64,000 nt of DNA from Prorocentrum cordatum (Eukaryota > Sar > Dinophyceae > Prorocentrales > Prorocentraceae). The notes beneath the pieces were generated by a model that was not told the origin of the DNA, ran no database searches, and saw only the letters and a program-made list of their open reading frames with translations. Below are positions 9,726 through 20,874 of this stretch, piece by piece. Location: NCBI GenBank assembly GCA_963575745.1, contig CAUYUJ010012581.1, positions 389,498 to 453,497 of the forward strand. Direction: 5' to 3'. Within the stretch, counting starts at the first letter, position 1. Every line of letters starts with the position of its first letter. The position numbers were made by a program, and so were the translations under genes.

Positions 9726-11822
9726 GGGCCCTGTCGTGTTGCACCCTGTCCATGTTCCGCGGTCTCCTCTCTGCTGCCCCCTGATGCTGCCGCAGCCGTG
9801 CAGTACGGTCGCCACAGTCTGGTGTCGGTTCCGCACTTCGGGTGTTGCTAGAAGTGCCCCTGGCTCAAGGTGCCCCCAGGATTTCCAAGGAGGCCCCCAC
9901 GGCCTCCAGAGCACCCTTCACGAGGCCCAGATGGCCCGAGAGGCTGCAAAATAAAGCGAAAAGCTGGGGGTGCCTGGGGTCAGGGACACTTTTAGTAGCC
10001 CCCGAGCAGTTGCCGGCGATCGGCACGCTCACGAAAGCCAGTAACTCTGTGGTGTTTGTGTGGCCACGCCGGTTGGCGAGGGATCTCAAGCAGGCGTGGC
10101 GCATAAGTCAGTTTACGCATTACCGATGCAGACGCCTCGGAGTTCCCATTCCAACTTGGGCATTCGTGGCTGCATAGTCGGCGCATTGAATCGGAAGTTT
10201 AGTCGACAGCTGGTGCTCCCAGGATGTTTTTCATTCCCCCACGGCCTTAGGGACCTCGATGGCTATCTGGGTGCCTTACTGGGTTGAAGATCGCCGAAAC
10301 ATGTGTCGCTATCTTTCTTCTGGCGTGCTTGCTTACCGTTTGAATATGCTGTAAAGCTCTGACTTCCTCACGCTCCATAAAGTATTCGGAGAAGAACAAC
10401 AAGGGGAGGGAGAAGGGTTGGGGTGAAGACGGAGGAGGGATGAGGCGGGGGGCAAGGATAGACGGAGGTCAGTGAAGATAATAATGATGAGCAGGAGGCG
10501 GGAGAGGATGCGGATGGAGTGGGAGCGGGCAGTGACAAGGGAAAGCGACAGGATCAAGAGGAGGCGAAGGATGCCCACAGCTTGCGAGAATAAGCCCTGC
10601 CAGATGCCGAAGTGTGTCGCCGTGCCAGGATGGATGCGAACAAAGGATTCCAGGGAGGACCCTTCCCTTCCGAATTCGAGGAGCATCTCATGAACATTGA
10701 CTAAACAAACGAATGTAACATGGTCGCACAGCGTAAACATGAGCGCAACAAGAAGCTGTACGGATCATAACACACCTTACAAGTCATGCGCAGATATCGT
10801 GTCATGATGAATTCGTTCTGAACATGCAATTGCTTTTTTTGCAGTACCAGTACACGAGCATGTGAGCATTGACAGCGCTTGCACATACAAACCAAGCGGC
10901 ATCGAACGCACGAGAGCCTACAAGGAGAGTACGCTGATAGCGACCGTCACAGAAACACCAGCACAGATCATGGGTCCATGCTGACTTTGGAAGGACATAT
11001 TAACCACCTTCACATCAAACCACCTATTGGGACTTACAGGGGGCAGAGTATGATATTGCCACGTACATGAGCATACCATCACCTTTACACTTCCTCGTCA
11101 TATTGCAAGGTTGCCATTGAAACTAGGACTAATTGTAACAATATATTGGGGCCAGCCCGTAACACCATATGTCACAAGCCGTCCTTGGTAATAAGGTGTC
11201 GATCCTGCCCCGCCGCAGCCTCGCATTCTTCCCCCTTCCCAGCGGCGCAACAGATATCAGAACATTTTCGTTCAGGGGGGGGGGGGACAAGTTGCTATCG
11301 CGAATGAGGGTTCACGATGCGGGGGGGAGGAATCGGATGCGGCAATGGGTCAGGAAACAAAAAGGTTAATGAGAAGGCCGGGGAGTAGGAACTAGAGCAT
11401 GATGAAATATGAGGTCGAGCAAGGCGACGACAAGACACATAGGAGCCACTGCAGGATAAAGCAGGAAGACCAGCCACCAGTTAAAAGCTCTCCGACAGCT
11501 TCGTATCGGAGCCGAGGAGTTTAAGAAGTATGGGCACAGTGAAGAAAAGCAGCACCGGCAGCAGCAGGGGAGCGAATTTGGGGATGAGGAAGGGGGGGGG
11601 GAATGGGCAGGAGCAGAATGAGGAATAAGAGAAGACGCAGGATAATGGTAGGCCGACATCGAGCGATGTTCGTTATCGGAATATTGCTGCCTTTCACGGC
11701 TCAACAATCCGCGCGGTGCCAGAAACAACACGAAATTCTAGCCGTAATCGCGCGTCGCGTCTCTTGCAGGACGCGCTGGGACCACAGTGGAGTTATCTCT
11801 ACAGACTGACTGTGGGGGAAAG
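9726..11822. other. Non-coding stretch
   Basis: Somewhat lower G+C than the surroundings between 10680 and 11160. A purine-rich patch lies at 10385-10580. Bases 9830-10000 hold a decayed GGCCCC/CCTTGG repeat of the dispersed type. No supported gene. Confidence 0.4.
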
Positions 11823-11975
11823 TTGATTTAGTCATCCAACCGTGCCCATTTTTGACCCACCGCTTCGACGTAGCTGTTGTGGGCTGGTGCAAGTAGGAAG
11901 AGCGCGGCCCGCCCGCCCGGCTCGCGCGCCCTCCCGGGTGCCCTCCCCCGGCCGGCCGGCCTCGTCATATTTTAT
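11823..11975 (+). repeat. Direct repeat A, left copy
   Basis: About 150 bp sharing with 13963-14112 the string TTGATTTAGTCAT, the CTTCGACG...TTGTGGGCTGGT block, GAGCGCGGCCCGCCCGCCCGG and GCGCGCCCTCCCGGG. The two copies are in the same orientation about 2.1 kb apart and bracket the retroelement-like remnant at 12.7-13.6 kb. Confidence 0.8.
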
Positions 11976-11994
11976 CGTTTCGCTCATTCTGCCG

Positions 11995-12145
11995 GCCCTG
12001 GAGCGCTATTTGGGGCCTCTTGGGGCCGTCTCGGGGGCCTCTTGGGGGCTTCTTGGGGGCGTCTTGGGGCTCCTTGGCGGCGTCTTGGGCTCCCCTGGGG
12101 CCTCTTATGGGACTCTTGGGGGCCCTTGGGGCGGGAGAGGGGGTA
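11995..12145 (+). repeat. TTGGGGCC-type dispersed repeat
   Basis: Imperfect short-period repeat of CTTGGGGGC / GGGGCCTCTTGG words. Related blocks recur at 14745-14950, 19060-19340, 27490-28060, 29180-29330, 29905-30290 (complement), 39390-39600, 39735-39905 (complement) and 42285-42830 (complement). Confidence 0.8.
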
Positions 12146-12700
12146 GTCGATTGCAGCCACCCCCTCGGAGGCCACGAACTACACCTAGCCAGCGGGGCGG
12201 GGTGCATGTCGGGTGCCGCCACTCGCGCTCCCAACGTGTACCGCGCCTCGGCCGCTAAGTGCCGTTCTGTACGTGTCCCCTTTTCATGAAGCATCTGCTG
12301 CCCGCGCTGCCCATCGCCGAGGCCCCGTCCCCTGGGCCGCTTCCCACCGACATCCCACATCCCCTGGCTTGCCTGGGGGCCTTGATTTCACGCAGCCCGC
12401 TTCCCTCCCCTGCTTGTGCCCCAGCAGCAAATCCGCGATCCGATCCCCCGCGCTTTTCTTCGCGCCTGATTCCCCGTCCGAGGGAAACGCTTGTTCGCGT
12501 TATGGTTTATCTTGCGGCTGCCGCCAAGCCTCGCCGTGAAACATGGTGATTGCTTCCACGCTTGGCACGCAACGTCGTCGGCACGACCATCGTCTTCCAT
12601 CGTGGGTCGCGAGGCGGTGTCCGTCCACCCAGACCGACCGACGCGCCAAATCTAATTATGATTGCCACCCCTGTCCCCACTACAAGGTGCAGTTTAGCTG
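12146..12700. other. Non-coding stretch
   Basis: No repeat unit, splice-bounded exon or recognisable product seen between the GGGGCC repeat and the degenerate region that follows. Confidence 0.35.
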
Positions 12701-13640
12701 TGTGTAGTTGCAGACGTGTTCGGATACTGCTATCCACAGTAACATCACGACCATTTTCGCCTGGTCACCCGCGTCGCCAGACGACGAAGTGTCGCATAAC
12801 CCCATGCAATCTCGACCATGTGAGGCTATTGGCTCGGGGGGATCAAGTGCTGTCACGTGGGCAACAACAGAATGGTGGCCATCTATCAGCAGGAGGGTGA
12901 TGAGTGAGGATGCCTATGCCATACTGAACCCCTTCGATTGGGAATGCACCCATCCGGCTGAGCGTTACCAAAGGGAACCAAGCTGTGGATGGTCTGCATG
13001 GTGCGTGGCGGCTCCAGGAACGAAGGACATTGAGCCGCGCGCCAGTTTGAAGGCTGCCATGGCGGCGGAGATTCAGGACATGTGGCCGCGAGCCGAGTTC
13101 CGGAAAGCCCCATATGCCTCAGGCGCGGGCTACGCGCGTGGGCGATCCAGCCCACTGTGTCGGGGCTGCGGCGCCGTCTCGCGCGCGACCTGCCAGCGGC
13201 GCCATGCGGCTGCGCTCCGCGAAGCCTGAGGGCCGCTCTACGGCAGTAAAGACGGGGGACGACGTAGCGGGCAAGGGAGAAGACAACGACAGCATTGGCA
13301 AGGGCTCCGAGAGGCCAAGCAGCCGAGCGCCAGATGGCCAAGAGGAGTCCAGGCGGCGCCGAGCTGAGAACCCTACACAGTGGGACGCGCCCCACAGTTC
13401 GGGAGCAGCCCCCTCGAGTTGAATGCCAACTGCGCGGCCTTCTGCCGCCCGTGACTTTCGATGTCAGGACGCCCCGTGGCGCGCTGAGGTCGACGCCGCG
13501 CGGCGCAGGGCAGATGCGGGCAGGTCATATTGCCCATGGCGCGCGTGCGACGACACGGAGCCGCCGCCCACGGAATCCTCCACCCCGTGGCAGGGAGACG
13601 CCGTGACTTGGTGGTCATCGTGTGTATAGAGTTCGGACAG
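12700..13640 (+). pseudogene. Degenerate, possibly non-LTR-retroelement-like coding remnant
   Basis: One + frame is open for about 170 residues and contains EDAYAILNPFDWECTHPAERY and, near 13150-13220, a segment with Cys-x2-Cys followed by Cys-x3-His (PLCRGCGAVSRATCQRRH). Then the coding-like signal hops frames: a later segment in another frame reads VECQLRGLLPP, and another DAPWRAEVDAARRRADAGR. A Cys/His cluster followed by a W/R-G-L-x-P stretch is reminiscent of the region after the reverse transcriptase in some non-LTR elements, but no polymerase motif is present, so this is a weak call. It lies between two direct repeats (11.8 and 14.0 kb). Confidence 0.25.
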
Positions 13641-13962
13641 CTGGTACAATGGCGGCTGGGGCGCACGCGATCACAGGTGAGGGCGCGAGGAAGAGAACGA
13701 GGGGGGACGGTTGTTCCTTATGCCGATTGTTCCCCTTTCGAGACTCATGGTTGCGGCTTGGCAATGTCCATAAGGGATAGTTTGAGTCGCCGTGGCAAAA
13801 AGGCGCCGTGCACCCGCGTCTGTTGCACGGCGAGTTAGACAGTCGGGGAACTGTCTGCCGGGCGCCGCGTGCCCAGACGTTTGTATGAAAATTCGGTGCG
13901 ATGCCTATATAAGTTTCGCCCGCCCGCGCGAGCGAAGCTCGCCGGGCCAGTCGCGGGGGGGA
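13641..13962. other. Non-coding stretch with TATATAAG
   Basis: TATATAAG occurs at 13906-13913. Dinoflagellate promoters generally lack canonical TATA boxes, so no promoter is claimed. Nothing else recognised. Confidence 0.3.
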
Positions 13963-14112
13963 TTGATTTAGTCATGCGCCCGTGCCCCCTGCTGGCCCAC
14001 AGCTTCGACGCTGCTTTTGTGGGCTGGTTCAAATTTAAGGAGCGCGGCCCGCCCGCCCGGCGCGCGCGCCCTCCCGGGCGCCTTCCCCCAGCCGGTTAAC
14101 CTCCTCACATAT
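13963..14112 (+). repeat. Direct repeat A, right copy
   Basis: Same-orientation partner of 11823-11975, with the same TTGATTTAGTCAT start and GC-rich GAGCGCGGCCCGCCCGCCCGG middle, ending in CCTCCTCACATATCG against CTCGTCATATTTTATCG in the left copy. Confidence 0.8.
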
Positions 14113-14157
14113 CGTTGCCAGCCCCAGCTTAACGTGCACTACCATACCCAGTCAGCC

Positions 14158-14451
14158 ATGGCGGTGAGAGACACATCACCTGCATTGAAGATAAGCATGA
14201 TCAAAAGATTACTACATGATGAAGACGAGGGAGAACAATTACGATCTGACCCTGGTCACATGTTGTTGCTTATCAACATGGCGTTATCAACAACCCATAA
14301 CATCAATGAGTTGGCAAAATACTGGGATTTGTTCCCGTTGAGACGGTCGATGTTGCTGACCTCTGCGGGCGTGCGTACGTTGTCAAATTGGATTATGGCG
14401 AATGGAATCCAACATATTCCCATGATCAAGAAAGGGGGTTGTCGACTGTAG
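14158..14451 (+). CDS. Possible small ORF, 97 residues, lower G+C
   Basis: ATG at 14158 to TAG at 14449-14451 in a patch with clearly lower G+C than the rest of the window. The product begins MAVRDTSPALKISMIKRLL and has a mixed, hydrophilic composition. A competing frame from about 14325 stays open to 14702 and reads AYVVKLDYGEWNPTYSHD, which also looks protein-like, so the true frame (or a frameshifted remnant using both) is undecided. It begins just after direct repeat A. No family recognised. Confidence 0.22.
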   Translation: MAVRDTSPALKISMIKRLLHDEDEGEQLRSDPGHMLLLINMALSTTHNINELAKYWDLFPLRRSMLLTSAGVRTLSNWIMANGIQHIPMIKKGGCRL

Positions 14452-14744
14452 TCGTGACGTGTCTTGCCACCTCGTCGAGCGGCAACATTTACCATAGTTG
14501 GCCAATCAGTTTTCCTTGTCCCCTGCGGCGGTTCGTGTATAGCGGGGTACAGCAGCCCAATATCTGCGATTCGGGGGGGGGTCATTATTGCTGGTTTGAG
14601 TTAGCGGGACTTCGACAGAACGGATTCGTACATATTCGTGTATCTCCACTAGCCCATCCAGGAACGACGCCGACGGGAGTTGGCCTGATAAGAGGAGCGT
14701 AGCATCAGTTGGAAACTTCGGGCGACCCAAATGAAATAGAGGGT

Positions 14745-14950
14745 TCCTGGATGCCTTTCCGAACCGTTTGGGATGTCTCGTGGGGGGCTTTTGGTGTCCT
14801 TATAGGACATGTTGGGGGCCATTGGGGGCGTCTTCGCGCCCTTTTGGCGGCTTTTTTGGGGTTTCTTCGGGACCCTATTGGGTGCTTTGGTGGGGCCATA
14901 TGGGAGGCCCTTGAGGCCTTCTTGGGGCCATTTTGGATGACGCCGATCAA
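14745..14950 (+). repeat. TTGGGGCC-type dispersed repeat with GATCAAAACTGG core
   Basis: CTTTTGG / TTGGGG words, ending in the conserved core TGGATGACGCCGATCAAAAC followed by GAGGGGTGTC. The same core occurs at 19150-19180 and 27620-27650. Confidence 0.75.
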
Positions 14951-15179
14951 AACTGGAGGGGTGTCCTCAGTTCCGGAGGCTTGCCTTAGCCCAAAACCTG
15001 CGGAACTGTTTGTTGTTGTTTTCTTGTTTTCTGGATGTCCGTTCCAATTGGTCGCGGCAACCCGCGTTCATACCCAGGGCGAGGGCGTATGAGGAGGAAA
15101 CAAGCTACCCACAAGCCGCCATCCTAGTCGTTCACTTCCAACAACCCTCCTAGCATATAAAGAGCTCCCGAATCCCAGC
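14951..15179. other. Non-coding, TATAAAG upstream of a short ORF
   Basis: TATAAAG at 15156-15162 lies 18-24 bases before the ATG at 15180. A functional promoter is not claimed. Confidence 0.25.
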
Positions 15180-15419
15180 ATGGACAGGGACTTCCATCGA
15201 CAACCATCAGGAACCAATGCGGATGCCAGCCACGTGCGCGAAGTGCGCCGCGCGTGCCAGGGCACAACCACAACCCCTGCCAAATCTGAATGCAGCATGT
15301 TAAAATATGTTGCCACAGCTTGCGCCTTTCACTGGCTTATGACAGGTATGGTGGGCTTGTTCCTGTGGGGCAATCTTTCGGTCCCCCCTTCGACCCTGTC
15401 AACAAGTATCGTGAAGTGA
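15180..15419 (+). CDS. Possible short ORF with one hydrophobic segment
   Basis: 79 codons from ATG 15180 to TGA 15417-15419. A hydrophobic stretch (VATACAFHWLMTGMVGLFLW) in the second half could span a membrane. No family, no splice context, and length within chance expectation for this DNA, so low confidence. Confidence 0.15.
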   Translation: MDRDFHRQPSGTNADASHVREVRRACQGTTTTPAKSECSMLKYVATACAFHWLMTGMVGLFLWGNLSVPPSTLSTSIVK

Positions 15420-15559
15420 TCGCGGCGCGCCCGAAGATGATGCAGATTTGCCTCGCAGTGCATGTCATGTTGCTTTGTTGACGGGGACGGCGGGAGGGTG
15501 GTGCCATTTTTTGTTGTTTCTTTCCTGTCAGATGGGGCAGGGGATACTTCTCCATCACC

Positions 15560-15870
15560 GGCATAGTCAAACTCCTCTCCAGAGGGGAAGAAAAGGGGTT
15601 GGAAGAAGAAGCGCTCTAAGTCACTCACGCCCTGAAGGGCTTAAGGAGATCTTGCCGCCGTTCCTTATCGAAGTACGCACGCATCGCCCAACGCCTCGAA
15701 CGTTCCGTCGCGATGATACAGCGCGCGGCGAGGAGCTGGAGCAGAGGATACTCGACGACCGGGATGCCCACAGGGACACGGTGGACGAGGCCGCACCGTA
15801 TTTCCGAGTCGGGGATTGTCAACATGACCACCGCCTGGAGGATCGGCCTTCGGGGGACCTCTGCAGGCCG
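15560..15870 (-). CDS. Possible terminal exon or repeat-derived fragment on the - strand
   Basis: On the - strand a frame reads EIRCGLVHRVPVGIPVVEYP, LLQLLAARCIIATERSRR and WAMRAYFDKERRQDLLKPFR before a stop near 15625. The 3' portion with flank (15560-15650) is related to 28740-28830 (both have GAAGGAGAAG...GGTGGAAGA and ACGCCCT.AAGGGCT), so this may be a repeat-borne fragment. Function unknown. Confidence 0.22.
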
Positions 15871-18330
15871 TGGTCATGGACATGTTCGGGCCTTGTGGGG
15901 CCCAAGTTTGTACATAAACGTATACATGCATACACTTAATATTCTTATGTTTTGCCCCTGGGGTCCCACCGCGCTGGGGGGAGCTGTTTGAGAGGGTTGG
16001 GGGAGGGACTGGGGGAGGGGGAATGGTTGGAGGACCCCATTTGTTGATCGTGCGGAAGCGCAAAATGCGAACCATTTGGATCACAACATGTGGACTCGTG
16101 CAGGGCGCGATTCACCCAGAGATGTCATCTGCTGTTGCACAGCAGGCGAAGGTGATGGAAATCACGCTAGTGTGCCTACAGCCTCGAACGCTTTTGCAGT
16201 GCGGTGAAGGATGTGCCGTCCTGTCCTCCACCATCCTCCTTTTTGTTTGATGGCAGTCGGTCGACAGAGCAGACAGGGGGCAGGGCAAGGACATAAATCC
16301 CCACCCCACCACCACTGGTAGAGGGATGGTACGTACGGTGTGACACATACCCCCATCCCACCGCCGCCCAACAGTGCGTTTCTTGCGTCGTGCTTCGTTT
16401 GGAAGGTTAAGGAGGCACGGACCTGGAACACGGCAAGTAGATAGTGGACGTATGTGGGGCACGGTGCTCTCGGCGGGGGGGGGCAGGGGGGGGCAGATGC
16501 CAGTGCGCAGGAAGCGAAGCTAGTAGGAAACACACGCATGCAGGGGGCCGACGTCCTCCCTCTGCTGCGCAGCGCGTTGGAGAATGTGTGTCCGTTTCCT
16601 GTTCGATGCCGCGCCTTGGCTTTTGGGAGTCGGTCGACGGCCTGGGCATCGGGCGCTGGTAGGCGGCTCTGGCACACGAGAAACTGGAGCATCCAGCAGG
16701 CAGGCCACCCCATCTAACGTGTCTGAGGGTTCTGATTCTCTGAGCTTCGGTTGACCTGGTCGGACCCGCTACGGGCTTGGTTTGCCCTGCTCCCTCTCCG
16801 TCGCCCTCCTCATCCCCACCTCCCCCTCGACCTTCTGTATCTCCCATGCCATGCGTCTCCTTGGCGCCTCCTCCAGGTCGCGCATAGTCCCTTGGTAGTG
16901 ATGAGCGTTTGACTCCTCATATTCTGTCTCCACGTTCTGCTCTTCCATTGATGTCCCATCAGCCAGCTATCCGGATTGCCTTTGCGTAATTATCATACCG
17001 TTATCACTATGAGTTTTGCTGAGGTCCGCAGATCCATGCAGGAGGAGCTTAAGCTGGCAGCCCGCGCGTTCACGCATGTACGTGAAGGAGGATGGGAATG
17101 AAGTGGATGAGTAAGGATGAGGCGGGTTGGACAGGAGGAGAGGGTGGATGGAGCAAGAGCAGGGGGTGGAGAAGGCTAGCATATTGGGCAGAGTGACGTT
17201 TTGAAGCGAAAGAGAAGAAGGAGACGGGGTAGGATGTGGCAGATGGAGCGGGAGTCCGACAGGGAGATGCTAATACGTGTTGGGAAGGATTGGCCGCTCG
17301 TCGATTGTTGGTGCGCGCCGTTGCCCACAGAAATGCGTGACATGTGGCAGTGAGCAGTTCTTCCCTCCGAGCGCTACGGTGCTCTTTTGATCTCGCACAA
17401 GCTTCTTCAGCTTCGCGGATTCAATACATTGGAATATGGTTGGGTTCGGCAGCGGACAATACGAGGCCCCCCCCTTCTCCTGCCCAGTGCATCATTGCCG
17501 TTGTGCTTGGGCCTGAGGGACTTCACACCTCCGCGCGTATACATCTCCGCGCTCAGCGCTGCCCCACGAAGTCGGTGAATCTGCCAACCCTGCGGTTGCT
17601 CCTCCCCGTCGCCTCGTCCACTCTTTCTCCCTCCCCCTCCTCGACGATTTGTCGACCCCAAGCCCCGAGCTCCGACCGAAAGAAATTAAGCCGCTCGCAG
17701 ACTGGTGGGGAATCGGTGATACACCCCTGGAGGCTATTCGGACGCACCTCTACCGATGATTGACGCCCCCTGTCGTACATCCCACAGTTTGGCATACACT
17801 TTCTTGCCCGTTCGAAGACCCCACATAGTTGGGGATCGGAGTCACCATTGGCCCCTCCCGAGTGTCCCCCTCCCCCCCGCAGGCATCTGAGCGGCTCGGC
17901 GCCGTGGAGGCTCGGGCGTCCGCGGCGCAGGGCGCTCCGTGGCCGGGAAGCTGGGGAGGGGGGGGGGGGCGGGGGGCGACCAGGTGGTGGAGGGGAGGGA
18001 GGGGCGAATCAGGGGTAGAAGAAGCGCGGGAAGGAGGGATGGGGAGGTGAGGGAGGGGATGGTGAATGAGGAGGGAAACGCGAAGTGGGGTCGGGGAGAG
18101 GGATGAAAGGGAGGAGGCCAGGGGAGGAGGGAGGGTGAGGTTGCGGAGGTGAAGCACCAGTTTATTCCCAAGGAACACCAGCGATGCTGCACCAAACCCT
18201 CCCCGCAAGTCTGCTCACTCGTCATGGGCCGCTGCAAGGAGTCATTTTCGTTGCGGGGAGGGCCCCGTTGGAAGACCACTGCCGGGGAGTCCTTAATTTT
18301 GCCAGGGTTTCGTTCTTGGGACTTCAGTAG
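15871..18330. other. Non-coding stretch
   Basis: Purine-rich patch at 17940-18140. No unit repeat, supported exon or RNA gene seen. Open frames on both strands are short and of unlikely composition. Confidence 0.4.
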
Positions 18331-18432
18331 CGAATGGACGTAATTGTTGTGTCCTGACCATCTTAAGCGTTCCGGACACCATTCCTTGGTTTTCAGCGCC
18401 GCGAATCGACGTCATTGTTGTGTCCTGACGTC
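18331..18432 (+). repeat. Short direct duplication
   Basis: CGAATGGACGTAATTGTTGT then GTCCTGAC at about 18332, repeated as CGAATCGACGTCATTGTTGT then GTCCTGAC at about 18405. Confidence 0.75.
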
Positions 18433-18435
18433 CCT

Positions 18436-18775
18436 AGATCGTGACGAATGTGCGCAGCGCTAGAGCGAGAGCCACACTTTGAACAGGAGCCGCCCTCTAC
18501 CCTTGAAACTTTTGCGAAGTTTTAGGGCGACAAATATGCGCGGAGCTAAGGCCAGAACCACATTTTGAAACAGAGCTTATCTTCATCCATGAAGTTGTGG
18601 CAAATGTTCCACACGAATGCCCGAGGCGCTAAAGCGAGAGCCACATTTGGAAACCATTCGCCTTCTATCATTCAAGCTGTTGCAAATTTATCACGAACGC
18701 ACGCGGCGCTACAGCGACAGCCACATGTTGAACACGGCCCGCCGTCCATCCGTGGAGCCGTTGTAAATTTCGGCT
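18436..18775 (+). repeat. 84-bp tandem repeat, four copies
   Basis: Units begin near 18436, 18531, 18611 and 18694. Each carries GCGGCGCTAAAGCGAGAGCC, ACATTTTGAA, a CTTCTATCCAT block and GTTGCAAATTT, with substitutions between copies. The period is not a multiple of three throughout and no long frame crosses it. Confidence 0.85.
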
Positions 18776-19059
18776 TCAGGATCACAAAAGGTGAGGAGAT
18801 ATGAAGCCACACGCGTTGCCCGCCCGGCCGACACGCTTGGAGGCGCGACAGGGAGAAGTTATTTAGACGGAAAAAGACGGAGGAGTTTGAGGGTCATGGG
18901 GGAGAGGGGGAAAGGGGCGGGCGATAAGGGGGGGGGCAGGACGAGAGGGAGAAAGGAAAGGAGGAGGAGGAGGGGAGGGAGGGGGGCGGGGGAGGAAGAG
19001 AACGAGTAGGAGGAAACAGCGGAGAGGCGCGAAAGACACAACAGACAACCATGCGGCCT
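18776..19059. other. Purine-rich non-coding stretch
   Basis: 18880-19010 is mainly GGAGGA/GGGGGA on the + strand. Nothing else. Confidence 0.6.
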
Positions 19060-19345
19060 TCGCCCCTTGGGCCTTTGGGTACTATTGGGCAGCATTTGGG
19101 CCTCTGTTGGGTGCCCTGGGGGGGGGGGAGGGGGGGCCTGGGGGCCATCTTGAAGAACATCGATCAAGATTGGGGGTGTCGTCAATAAGAGTCGCCCCGG
19201 CGGAACCAGACACGTAGCTTGGGGAGGCTTTCTTGAGACATTCTTCGTGCGCTCTTGGGCGTCTTCGGGGCCCTCTTGAAGCCCTACCCATGTTGCGGGT
19301 CTCTTGAATGATCTTGCGACCAAGTGTGAGAAATCCAAATTGATG
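19060..19345 (+). repeat. TTGGGGCC-type dispersed repeat with conserved core
   Basis: CTTGGGCC and GGGCCTTTGGG words followed by CATCTTGAAGAACATCGATC and AAGATTGGGGGTG, the core shared with 14.94 and 27.63 kb. The trailing ACTTTATACGATGTTGGCCTC near 19360-19380 parallels TTTATGAAGGATTTTGGCCT at 27870. Confidence 0.75.
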
Positions 19346-20874
19346 AGAAACGCTTGAGGACTTTATACGATGTTGGCCTCTCGAGGCATCCTTGGAAGGA
19401 TCCGACGCCCTTGGTATTACCGTGGAGCCGCATAGTAGCCTCTTGGAAGCATATTGGTCGCCATGCAGGTTCAATGTGTTTCCCGTCGTGCACCGTGTTG
19501 GAGGCAATTTCGGCATGGAAAGATATTGGAGCCATTTTGGATGCTCTGACCGCTCGCCTCCCTTCCCCCCTACACCTAAGTGGGGGTGGGCATACGAAGA
19601 GGAAGGCATTTGAGGAGGGGGGCTAAACCAACCCACGCCTGGAAGGCGGATGAAATTCAACGGAATGATCTGACGACAGCGGGAATATTGAGTTTCAAAC
19701 ACGTCCCGAGCGAGAGCACGAGAAGGAAACACTGAAGATATCTCAGGCAGGAGCCTCCTGTTGTGGCCAGGCAACGCAGTTTGAGTCAGGAGACGTTCCC
19801 CAGCAAACACATGCAGTGCGAGAGCCAAGCGGGGCATGGCAACATAACGTTAAACGTTGGTGGGGCATGGGCGCTGGTGGGGAGAGGTGGAGCAAGAGTA
19901 AGTTCGCGAGCCATGATTATTTCAACGTATCAGACGGTTCGTGTTGAATTGCTAACTTGTCCTTCGACGTGCATGCCCTGAGTTATCGATTCTAGCCCGC
20001 ATTCGTCTACGCACCCCCATGTTGGGAACCTTTGCCCCGCCCGACAGGTTGGGGATGTTATTAGATTCCGAGAAACAGCCCGCTCTACAGCCTTGCCAAT
20101 CGCGCCCACCAGTCCCCAGTTGCCCCGAACCTCCCGAGTTTCTGGTTTGCCCCTCTACCTTGCATACCGCGGCCGCTAGGGCCCAACATCCCGATGCCAC
20201 GGCCCGCTGGGCCCCGAACATTGAAGCCGTAGAAGCCTTCCACGATAGACGCAGTCCCAGGACAGACGCCAAACTCAGGAACCACTACCAGGCAGCAGGA
20301 AACGACTCCAGAGAACACATCAAGACTAGACATCGACCGCATACACCAAGAGTATACATCAAGGGCATGCACCAAGGACATTCATCAATGGCAATCATCA
20401 TTACCATACATCGGAGTCCATTCAGCACGTGCACCACATCCGCGAATCCAGAACACACACACCTAGACTTGGCGTCCACAGCGGACGTCACTAACACTCA
20501 CCAGTAACATGCACCAGGGACATGCTTCATTGGACAACCGTAATCGTGTGACATACATACACGGGCATACATCCATCATTGGCGTGAGCACCTCGCGGCC
20601 ACACGTGCCGCACATACTCGAGTTCAACACGCACCCACGCATGATTTGTTATAACGAACGATCGCGCGAAGTAGGATGGTAAGGCGTCTAAACATTCAAC
20701 GCATCGCACGAATACCAGTCGCATGTTTTGTATAGACCATCACACTCTAGAGTCACACAGACACATACTTTGTCCCACCCCTTCTGTGTTGGGTTCTCGT
20801 TTCGATTAGAGTACTGAGGTCTCCCCCTCCTTTCCTCTCCTCTCCCTCCTGCCTCCTGCTGCGCTGCTCCCTGG
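19346..20874. other. Non-coding stretch
   Basis: A 162-codon + frame at 20019-20507 stays open, but its content (runs of His/Thr/Pro, no domain) is unconvincing. Short CATCAA / CACCAAGG words recur around 20315-20400. No supported gene. Confidence 0.35.

Noticed and set aside
13906-13913. TATATAAG as a TATA box (also TATAAAG at 15156-15162)
   Set aside because: Dinoflagellate promoters generally lack canonical TATA boxes, and no supported gene starts at the right distance; short AT words occur by chance.
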